DNA of 16,309 nt, from the NCBI GenBank assembly GCA_050292445.1, contig JBNKLQ010000130.1:1-16309 (forward strand), read 5' to 3'. Below are positions 9,207 to 14,758 of the stretch, in pieces. The stretch's first letter is position 1. Each line of letters starts with the position of its first letter. This DNA is from Leptofilum sp050292445 (GTDB taxonomy: Bacteria > Chloroflexota > Anaerolineae > Promineifilales > Promineifilaceae). A model generated the notes under the pieces. The model did not search any database, was not told the DNA's origin, and worked only from the letters and a program-made list of their open reading frames with translations. A program made the position numbers and the translations under genes.

Positions 9207-9242
9207 AAAAAGTCCCGATGAAAAATCTCACCGGGACTTTTT
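9207..9242. terminator. Bidirectional rho-independent terminator
   Basis: AAAAAGTCCCG (9207-9217) pairs with CGGGACTTTTT (9232-9242) around a 14-nt loop. It lies between the stop of the regulator (9185) and the stop of convergent LysM gene B (9257). A- and T-runs within the stem make it work in both directions. Confidence 0.88.
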
Positions 9243-9256
9243 ATTAAACCTTGTCA

Positions 9257-10816
9257 CTAGGGCCGCATATAATCAGGTATGGGTCGTGGCACCACAAGTT
9301 GTTGTCCAGCATAAATGCCTTTGTAGTAATAATAGTAGTAGTAGCCATAGCCATAGTAGTAATAGGTATACAGCCCGTTTACACGCGCCAGTTCCGATTC
9401 GGTGATGTTATACATAGCTGCAATGCTGGCTAATGTTTCACCAGCTGCTACAGTATGGGTGCTAATACAGGGTGAACCCAGATAGGGTCCTGCGCTGCCA
9501 ATGTCCGTAATGGTTAATTTCTGGCCAGGATAGATCCTATCTGGATAGGGAATTGTGTTGTGGCTACGAATTGCTTGAACCGTCGTGCCATAGCAGCGGG
9601 CAATTTGCAGGAGCCATTCACCCTGGACAACGGTATGGGTGGCTGATGAAGGAATGGATGTCACCTTAATGGTTGCCGTTGCTTGCCCACACAAATTACT
9701 ACTGTCACAAACTTCGTAGGTAAACGTATCTGTTCCTTCGAAGTCGTTATTTGGCTGGTAGACGAAGCTGCCATCACTTTGTAAGGTTAAGGTCCCATTA
9801 TCTGGAGCTTTGACTGGCAGTTCCTTCGCCTGCAAACCATCGCCCAGATCGTTGGCCAAAACATTTTCTTCCAGGCGTCGATTAACCAGAATCTCATAAT
9901 TGTCATCAACAGGAATTGAACCGCCAATCATGATGGTAACAACGGCCGTTCCACAGGCAGCCGCTGCATTACAGGCTTCATAGGTAAAACTATCTTCCCC
10001 TGTAAAGTCGGTATTGGGCGTATAGGTGAAGTCGCCATTCGCTTGCAATTGTACCGTACCATTAGCAGGTGGGGCTGATGGTACTGCCGTAGCAGTTAGA
10101 CCACCTAAATCATTACTGAGGACGTTGTCAGAAACGGCCGTGTTCTTAAGCGCAGAATAGGCATCGTCATTTACCTGAAATTCCTGCACAACCACGGTCA
10201 CTTGTGCGCTGTCACACACATTCCCTGCGTTGCAGGCAGAATAACCAAACGTATCACTGCCAGTAAAATCTGCATTGGGTGTATAAAGAATTGTGCCATC
10301 CGCCGCTGCCGTCGCCGAACCATTGGTTGGTCCCGGATTCACTGCATCAAGCGACAAGCCGTCCCCAGTGTCATTTGCCAGCACAGTGATGGATACGGCC
10401 GTATTCACCATCGTTTCTGCTGAATCGTCATTGGCAACTACAGGGGATGGCTCAACATCAATGGTGACATTTGCTTCAGCACAGGCAGCATCTGGATCGC
10501 AAATTTCATAGCGGAAACTATCTGTGCCAGTAAATCCAGCATTGGGTACAAAAGTAAATGTTCCAGATGGGTCAAGCGACAAAGCTCCGTTAGCTGGCTC
10601 AGTAAGAGGAGGTAGGGAGACTGTCAATACATCCCCATCAGGGTCAGAATCGTTTACGACAACACTGTCTGAAACAGATGTGTCTTGAATCGTGGAAAAG
10701 CTATCCTCAATAGCCACTGGTGCTTCATTCTGATCGCGAAAAAAAGCATACCACAATAGAAAGATCAATAAGATCAATAACAGCAAACCAACAATAAAGA
10801 GAACTACATTTCTCAT
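9257..10816 (-). CDS. LysM protein B: membrane-anchored, four cadherin-like repeats, two LysM domains
   Basis: 519 aa, a longer paralogue of the protein at 2878-4059. ATG 10816 has AGGAGG 8 nt upstream. Residues 4-26 are one very hydrophobic helix after MRN, a signal anchor. Four Ig/cadherin-like repeats follow at about 32-122, 125-211, 213-297 and 301-385, each with the 'N(G/D)...F.Y.P...F.G.D.F.Y..C' pattern. A Cys pair sits five residues apart at each end (CDPDAAC, CNAGNVC, CNAAAAC, CDSSNLC), probably disulfides outside the cell. LysM1 spans 393-437 (GEWLLQIARCYGTT, YPGQKLTI) and LysM2 453-510. LysM2 carries a Tyr-rich insert at 483-498 with 13 of 16 residues Tyr. The end PIPDYMRP matches protein A. 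A role in binding peptidoglycan or another glycan at the cell surface follows from the LysM family; the Tyr insert's role is unknown. Confidence 0.87.
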   Translation of the reverse strand: MRNVVLFIVGLLLLILLIFLLWYAFFRDQNEAPVAIEDSFSTIQDTSVSDSVVVNDSDPDGDVLTVSLPPLTEPANGALSLDPSGTFTFVPNAGFTGTDSFRYEICDPDAACAEANVTIDVEPSPVVANDDSAETMVNTAVSITVLANDTGDGLSLDAVNPGPTNGSATAAADGTILYTPNADFTGSDTFGYSACNAGNVCDSAQVTVVVQEFQVNDDAYSALKNTAVSDNVLSNDLGGLTATAVPSAPPANGTVQLQANGDFTYTPNTDFTGEDSFTYEACNAAAACGTAVVTIMIGGSIPVDDNYEILVNRRLEENVLANDLGDGLQAKELPVKAPDNGTLTLQSDGSFVYQPNNDFEGTDTFTYEVCDSSNLCGQATATIKVTSIPSSATHTVVQGEWLLQIARCYGTTVQAIRSHNTIPYPDRIYPGQKLTITDIGSAGPYLGSPCISTHTVAAGETLASIAAMYNITESELARVNGLYTYYYYGYGYYYYYYYKGIYAGQQLVVPRPIPDYMRP

Positions 10817-10822
10817 CAGAAT

Positions 10823-10830
10823 ACCCTCCT
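10823..10830 (-). promoter_or_regulatory. Strong Shine-Dalgarno of LysM gene B
   Basis: Minus-strand AGGAGGGT with the AGGAGG core 8 nt before ATG 10816, the same sequence and spacing as in paralogue A. Confidence 0.8.
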
Positions 10831-10854
10831 TTTATTAACGCAAAAGCGATTTCC

Positions 10855-10864
10855 TTGAACAACA
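10855..10864 (-). promoter_or_regulatory. Upstream element shared by both LysM genes (copy B)
   Basis: Minus-strand TGTTGTTCAA, ending 39 nt before ATG 10816. It matches TGTTGTGCAA at 40 nt before the paralogue's start. See the copy at 4099-4110. Confidence 0.35.
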
Positions 10865-11010
10865 CTGGATTACAGTAGACACACTTGGAGCGCCGCCAAT
10901 ATCAAGTTAAAGCGAACCAGTAACCGAAATAGTATCACTTGGTTATCATGCTGGTCAAGAAATCAAAGCAGCTGACCGGCTTTTTGAGGGTGCAACAACG
11001 GATAAATGCC

Positions 11011-11146
11011 ATCTATTTTTAAGAATCCAAGGGGAAATGGAGGGGCAACATAGCGTAAGAAACCATAAGACTTGCTGTAAGGAACCCAACCTAAAATAGT
11101 GAAAGTAAATGAAAAAGTATCTGTATTTAAGAATACTGGGGTAAAT
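11011..11146 (+). repeat. Imperfect 28-bp direct repeat, 108 bp apart
   Basis: Copy 1 is 11011-11038 and copy 2 is 11119-11146, with 22 of 28 bases identical by hand alignment, including ATCT, TTTAAGAAT and the final AAAT. The short word TAGCG also follows both copies at the same offset (12 nt). Copy 2 ends two bases before ATG 11149 and includes that gene's weak ribosome-binding region (TGGGGT). Copy 1 could be a decayed duplicate of the gene's leader or a second regulatory site. Confidence 0.55.
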
Positions 11147-11148
11147 CA

Positions 11149-11844
11149 ATGACACCTGTAGCGACCAAATCTACACTCAAACAAACAACAGAACAGTCTC
11201 CAACCATCACCCGGCTACCCCACACACGACGCAATGCTCAACAAGCCAATCGTCGCTTAAAAGCTCTCCTCGATTACGCGATAGTTATCCCTACATTACT
11301 GTTAATCTGGCCGCTCTTTTTGGTTTTGGCCATTGCTGTTAAGCTGGATTCACCTGGGCCCATCATTCATCGTCGGCGCGTTTTGGGGCGAGACGGCCGT
11401 ATCTTCGACGCCTTCAAGTTCCGCACCATGTACGTCAACGGTGATGAGATTCTGGCCCAATATCCCAAGCTGAAAGCAGAGTTGAACCAGAATTACAAGC
11501 TCAAATGTGACCCTCGCGTAACCCGCGTTGGCACTTTGTTACGCAAGTTCAGTCTAGATGAACTACCCCAGTTGTTCAACGTTTTGGCACAAGATATGTC
11601 CATTGTTGGACCACGCATCATCGCTCCCGATGAAATCACCAAGTATGGTCGTTGGGGCCAAACATTGCTCACCGTCATGCCCGGTCTGACTGGTTTATGG
11701 CAGGTAAGCGGCCGTTCCAATACCTCTTACGATGACCGTGTTCGGCTGGACATGCACTACATCGACAACTGGTCCATCTTCCTGGACATCAAAATTTTGT
11801 TCAAAACCATCCCTGCCGTTATGAAAGGGGATGGTGCTTACTAA
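11149..11844 (+). CDS. Polyprenyl-phosphate sugar-1-phosphate transferase (bacterial sugar transferase family)
   Basis: 231 aa. It transfers a sugar-phosphate from a nucleotide sugar to undecaprenyl phosphate at the inner face of the membrane, the first step of exopolysaccharide, capsule or glycan assembly. Residues 38-65 form the single hydrophobic/re-entrant helix typical of the small monotopic class. Family motifs follow: KFRTM (90-94), LDELPQLFNVL (136-146) with the catalytic Asp137-Glu138 dyad, DMSIVGPR (149-156) and PGLTGLWQVSGRS (178-190). There is no N-terminal multi-helix region, so it is the short type (ExoY/PglC-like), not WcaJ-like. Sugar specificity cannot be read from the sequence. 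An Ile replaces the usual Pro after GPR. The N-terminal 35 residues are polar and poorly conserved. It is a lone gene, without other polysaccharide genes in view, and ends before a strong terminator. Confidence 0.93.
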   Translation: MTPVATKSTLKQTTEQSPTITRLPHTRRNAQQANRRLKALLDYAIVIPTLLLIWPLFLVLAIAVKLDSPGPIIHRRRVLGRDGRIFDAFKFRTMYVNGDEILAQYPKLKAELNQNYKLKCDPRVTRVGTLLRKFSLDELPQLFNVLAQDMSIVGPRIIAPDEITKYGRWGQTLLTVMPGLTGLWQVSGRSNTSYDDRVRLDMHYIDNWSIFLDIKILFKTIPAVMKGDGAY

Positions 11845-11882
11845 ACTCAATTACGAAAGATTCCCTGATTCCTCCCCAACCC

Positions 11883-11910
11883 GAAAGCCCCTGCATTAGC
11901 AGGGGCTTTC
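11883..11910 (+). terminator. Rho-independent terminator of the sugar transferase gene
   Basis: GAAAGCCCCTGC (11883-11894) pairs perfectly with GCAGGGGCTTTC (11899-11910) around loop ATTA, followed by ATTTTTA. It is 39 bp after the stop at 11844. Confidence 0.93.
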
Positions 11911-11936
11911 ATTTTTAATACCAAGGTAGCAACAAA

Positions 11937-11963
11937 AAAGCTCTCTGAAATTCAGAGAGCTTT
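11937..11963 (-). terminator. Rho-independent terminator of rpsU
   Basis: On the minus strand AAAGCTCTCTG pairs with CAGAGAGCTTT around a 5-nt loop, followed by further T's (the + strand A-run 11934-11939). It lies about 20 bp past the rpsU stop at 11985. It is back to back with the + strand terminator at 11883-11910. Confidence 0.92.
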
Positions 11964-11984
11964 ACCTTTTAGGGGTTACAAAAC

Positions 11985-12176
11985 TTAGCGTTGCCGCTGG
12001 GCTTTGCGTTGACGACGAACCGCTTTTTTCTTTTCGATGCGTTCCAGCTCGCTTTTGGAAACGAACCAGCGTTTACGACGCACATCTGCCAGAACTTTGC
12101 TTTTAATCACCGTTTTATTAAAGCGACGCAGCAGCTGTTCTTGCGATTCGTTAGAACGTAATTCAACTTTTGGCAG
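11985..12176 (-). CDS. rpsU: Small ribosomal subunit protein bS21
   Basis: A 30S subunit protein near the platform and anti-Shine-Dalgarno helix that helps start translation. The sequence after the start, PKVELRSNESQEQLLRRFNK, then SKVLADVRRKRWFVSKSE and a Lys/Arg-rich tail, is a clear bS21. An annotation program would likely use GTG 12185 (adding Val-Arg-Thr before the Leu codon). However, that GTG sits inside an excellent Shine-Dalgarno, AAGGGGGTGA (9 of 10 to AAGGAGGTGA), and the family begins 'M-P/S-x-V'. The in-frame CTG at 12174-12176, 8 nt past GGGGG, then encodes Met-Pro-Lys-Val, exactly the expected N-terminus. I therefore give 63 codons from a CTG start, with GTG 12185 (66 codons) as the alternative. 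The gene is single, ending in a strong terminator. Confidence 0.93.
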   Translation of the reverse strand: MPKVELRSNESQEQLLRRFNKTVIKSKVLADVRRKRWFVSKSELERIEKKKAVRRQRKAQRQR

Positions 12177-12180
12177 TGTT

Positions 12181-12191
12181 CTCACCCCCTT
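12181..12191 (-). promoter_or_regulatory. Strong Shine-Dalgarno overlapping the GTG start candidate of rpsU
   Basis: Minus-strand AAGGGGGTGAG. Its GTG (12185) is the only standard start codon available, but it is part of the SD itself. If the SD is used, initiation would fall on the CTG at 12176. Confidence 0.55.
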
Positions 12192-12299
12192 TTGGGTTTA
12201 TTTTATCAAAACAAATGTCTTGTGTGAGTAGCAATCGCTACACCATCCTCAAGTGTACCTGCTAGAGAAAATTACGCAAACAAATGACAAGTTTTCATC

Positions 12300-12935
12300 T
12301 TACAATGCTAAATAATCCCGCCCTTGAAGCCGTTCTTCTATTTTTTGCCAGATTTGATCCAGATGTTCTTCATACCGAACATAATTCAGGTTATTGGTAT
12401 CGATGGTCAAAACCGCACTGCGAGAAAAGTTCGTAGACCATTCATCATAAAGTTCGTTTAACTGTCCCAGATAAGCATCCGCAATGGTTTGCTCATATTC
12501 ACGGCCACGCTGAGTAATACGCTGGCGCAACGTAGGCACAGATGCTTTGAGATAAATCACCAAATGAGGCGGCGTCAGCACAGTAGCCAACGTCTGGTAT
12601 AGGTCAAAATAGCTTGTCCAATCCCGCTCACTCATGTTGCCTTGAACATATAGATTACGGGCAAAAATCTCAGCATCTTCATAAACGCTGCGATCCTGAA
12701 TGATGGCATTTTGACGCTGTAGCAAGTAATGGTGCTGCCGCAAGCGGCGCGACAGAAAAAAGACCTGGGAATGAAAACTCCAGCGGGCCATATCTTCGTA
12801 AAAATCTGCCAGATACGGGTTTTCGGTCACGGCTTCATAAACCGGTTCCCAACCGGTACGCTCGGCCAATAGCTTCACCAACGTGGATTTGCCGACGCCG
12901 ATATTGCCTGCAACAGTTATGAAATACTTAGGCAT
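12300..12935 (-). CDS. Deoxynucleoside kinase (deoxyadenosine/deoxyguanosine kinase family)
   Basis: 211 aa cytosolic salvage enzyme that phosphorylates a deoxynucleoside to its 5'-monophosphate with a nucleoside triphosphate. The P-loop GNIGVGKST is at 10-18; the ERS-type motif is DRSVYEDAEIF at 81-91 (Asp81 as catalytic acid/base position, Arg82 phosphate contact). The LID-like RQRITQRGREYE lies near 137-148. Glu34 and Glu38 (VYEAVTENPYL) match the substrate-binding region of the bacterial dAK/dGK group. Length is normal (about 205-220). ATG 12935 has AAAGGA upstream. The start lies within the open frame of the broken metallophosphoesterase remnant, so the kinase is probably read from the same transcript as the upstream prenyltransferase. 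Preference between dA, dG and dC cannot be told by eye. Confidence 0.9.
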   Translation of the reverse strand: MPKYFITVAGNIGVGKSTLVKLLAERTGWEPVYEAVTENPYLADFYEDMARWSFHSQVFFLSRRLRQHHYLLQRQNAIIQDRSVYEDAEIFARNLYVQGNMSERDWTSYFDLYQTLATVLTPPHLVIYLKASVPTLRQRITQRGREYEQTIADAYLGQLNELYDEWSTNFSRSAVLTIDTNNLNYVRYEEHLDQIWQKIEERLQGRDYLAL

Positions 12936-13210
12936 TTATTAATTCCTTTCTGTTTTGTACGTGAACGGCCGTTTTGCGTCGCCCCATTTTCCTTGCCGTG
13001 CCCAATCACATACTCTTCATGAATGCCTTTGAGCAGCTGCCAGGCAAGCTGCGCCTGCACAAATTGCCATGTGGCCAGGGAAAATGGTCCTCTATTGACC
13101 GTATCGCCATTGACCACCACGCGATCTGGTCGCCAGGCGGCCAAATGTTCTGTAACGGCTTCCAACGCAGGTAAGTTGCCATGAATGTCCGATAAAACTG
13201 CAATTTTCAC
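12917..13210 (-). pseudogene. Truncated calcineurin-like metallophosphoesterase remnant
   Basis: From GTG 13210 the frame reads VKIAVLSDIHGNLPALEAV, then VVVNGDTVNRGP and LLKGIHEEYV, the first third of a Mpp/YfcE-like metallophosphoesterase (usual length over 200 aa). The first metal motifs DxH and GDxxxR are intact, but GNHE has become GIHE, losing the catalytic Asn. After EEYVIGHG similarity ends. The frame runs through 'KENGATQNGRSRTKQKG' and stops inside the kinase gene, so the later His motifs are absent. The breakpoint lies near 12965-12990, at or beside an ACGGCCGT copy (12965-12972). It starts 20 bp after the prenyltransferase stop with no clear SD. A decayed gene is the best reading; a short expressed fragment of about 97 aa is possible. 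Confidence 0.75.
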
Positions 13211-13229
13211 GGGCCAATTGTACTCGTTT

Positions 13230-14105
13230 TTAGGAGAGTAAAAAGTAGCAGAAAATGACACCTGCATACACAAAACCAGCCGTGGTGGAAAGTAAAACCA
13301 ACCGCTCAGAGCGGGGTGCATCTGGCTGACGCCAAAAGCGATGCAGCAATGCAGGCAAGCCGATGAGACCAAAGGGGAGCAAGAACCAGGGAATGGTACC
13401 GTTTAGAACAGAAATTAAAGCGATGAGGAGGCAAACGGCCGTTGCCCAACGCAACCCCCGAACTACCTGCTGCCGACCCAACCTGGTAGTAAATGTCCCG
13501 CCTGCCTGTAAATCAACCACAAAATCGCGTACCTGCTGTTCCAATTGAGCCGTAAGAGACGCCAAAGAAAGAATGATCAGTAAAACCCAATCGAGCAGTC
13601 CCCAGCTGGCCTGAACCAGTATCATGCAGATTAAATAAGGAAAGGTTTGCACAAACAGCGCGTGAATGATGATATCAAGACCGGGGCGCATTTTAAAGCG
13701 CAGTGGCGGGGCAGAGTACGCCCAGGCCACAAAGCAGCTTACTCCCCAAAACAACCAGCCTAATAAGCCAAATTGAGCATAAGCAATTAAAACGCCAACA
13801 AGCAGCAAGATAGAAAAAAGAACGACAGCCCAACCGGATACCGGCACATGGACAAAAAAGTTTCGTGCCGCTTTTTGCTGATCCAGCGCATCAAAGGGCG
13901 CGTCAAAATAATCATTTAGAGCAAACGCAAACCAGTAGCCCACGCCAACAGCCAAAACGAGTACGGCCGTTTCCCAACGAATCGCCCCATGAATCAACAA
14001 AGGCAGTGAAGCAATAACCAAGGCCACTTGCCAGGCATCCATATGATTGCTAATTAATTTTAGAACAGTTCTTTTGCGGGATAAGTATGCACGATCTTGA
14101 GCCAT
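13230..14105 (-). CDS. UbiA-family prenyltransferase
   Basis: 291 aa integral membrane protein that attaches a polyprenyl chain to an acceptor. The first Asp-rich motif is NDYFDAPFD (64-72) and the second RDFVVDLQAG (193-202), both needed to bind Mg-prenyl diphosphate. AYSAPPLRFKMRP (129-141) is a typical UbiA cytosolic loop. About eight or nine hydrophobic helices alternate with short loops. ATG 14105 gives a normal family length. An in-frame ATG at 14186 would overlap the response regulator by 26 bp and add 27 polar, non-family residues; neither start has a good SD. The acceptor (quinone precursor, chlorophyllide/heme or glycerol ether) cannot be read from the sequence. No quinone or pigment genes are adjacent. 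It is in line with the upstream response regulator, 55 bp away, and could be cotranscribed. Confidence 0.88.
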   Translation of the reverse strand: MAQDRAYLSRKRTVLKLISNHMDAWQVALVIASLPLLIHGAIRWETAVLVLAVGVGYWFAFALNDYFDAPFDALDQQKAARNFFVHVPVSGWAVVLFSILLLVGVLIAYAQFGLLGWLFWGVSCFVAWAYSAPPLRFKMRPGLDIIIHALFVQTFPYLICMILVQASWGLLDWVLLIILSLASLTAQLEQQVRDFVVDLQAGGTFTTRLGRQQVVRGLRWATAVCLLIALISVLNGTIPWFLLPFGLIGLPALLHRFWRQPDAPRSERLVLLSTTAGFVYAGVIFCYFLLS

Positions 14106-14160
14106 AGATTGCTGTGATGACGAATACTGGTGGCTCAGGTAATAGTGACCACAAGCCAAA

Positions 14161-14535
14161 TTAATTTCCCGGTGGCAATAACTCATTCACCGTTTTGATC
14201 AATTTATCAGGCATGACGGGTTGCGGCAAATATCTGTTTGCGCCAGCGGCCAACCCCTCCCGAATGCTGCCACCATCGGCGCGGGCGCTCACGATAATGA
14301 TGGGAAGGCCAGCCGTTTTGGGATTTTGGCGCACCCGCTCGCACACAGCAAAACCATCCATACGCGGCATCATTACATCTAGCGTCATTAAATCAGGCAC
14401 TATGTTTTCTAAAGACAACAGCGCCTCAGTGCCATCAGCTGCCTCAGCCACACCAAAGCCAGCGCGCTCCAAAATCAAACGCAATAACTGGCGCTTCATT
14501 GGATCATCATCCACCACTAAAACTGAATATCCCAT
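14161..14535 (-). CDS. Stand-alone receiver-domain response regulator (CheY-like)
   Basis: 124 aa, a single REC domain with no output domain. The acidic pair is in VVDDDP (9-11), the phospho-acceptor is Asp53 (LMTLDVMMPRMDG) and the switch residue is Ser83 (IIIVSARA). The invariant Lys of the receiver fold (CheY Lys109, normally in 'YLxKP') is replaced by Gln105 (RYLPQP; codon 14221-14223). That Lys contacts the phosphoryl group and carries the switch, so signalling may be changed. ATG 14535 was chosen since GAGG lies 9 nt upstream; ATG 14541 is too near that site, and a TTG at 14571 is unlikely. No histidine kinase is adjacent. It is separated from sbcC by 223 bp and a terminator, so it probably begins the transcript that continues into the prenyltransferase. 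Confidence 0.92.
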   Translation of the reverse strand: MGYSVLVVDDDPMKRQLLRLILERAGFGVAEAADGTEALLSLENIVPDLMTLDVMMPRMDGFAVCERVRQNPKTAGLPIIIVSARADGGSIREGLAAGANRYLPQPVMPDKLIKTVNELLPPGN

Positions 14536-14712
14536 GATCATTTGCCTCGTAAAACAGTATTTGCCACTCAAGGAATAAAGCGGCTCGTTTTTCTATTTTA
14601 AGAAATAAAAATAACAATATATCTATATGTTCTGATAATGGTTTTATGATATGGGCAATGTAGTGGCAGCAAATTTGTTACGCGTATTTTCTATGGAATG
14701 GTCATTATACAA

Positions 14713-14732
14713 TAAAAAAGACAGGCGTCTTC
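14713..14732 (-). terminator. Probable terminator of sbcC
   Basis: On the minus strand AAGAC-GCCT-GTCTT forms a short hairpin followed by TTTTATTG, 27 bp after the stop at 14759. The 5-bp stem is weak but the T-run is good. Confidence 0.5.
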
Positions 14733-14758
14733 ATTATCTCATCTTTTTCCCATTCTGA

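Larger units (their letters stand above)
10817..11148. other. 332-bp intergenic region between divergent LysM gene B and sugar transferase
   Basis: Holds the 5' regions of two divergent genes. The left edge has the Shine-Dalgarno and shared element of LysM gene B. The right part has the imperfect direct repeat at 11011-11038 and 11119-11146. No supported gene, RNA gene or riboswitch was recognised. There is no convincing -35/-10 pair on either strand. Confidence 0.6.

Noticed and set aside
10955..11155. Minus-strand open frame in the intergenic region
   Set aside because: It is rich in aromatic and hydrophobic residues without any family pattern, overlaps the transferase start, and has no Shine-Dalgarno.
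12186..12299. -10-like TAAAAT (minus strand, 12200-12205) as the rpsU promoter
   Set aside because: It would put the transcript start within or beside the Shine-Dalgarno, and the matching -35 is poor, so it was not called.
13211..13372. Upstream extension of the metallophosphoesterase remnant
   Set aside because: It overlaps the prenyltransferase end and does not match the family, which begins at VKIAVLSD.
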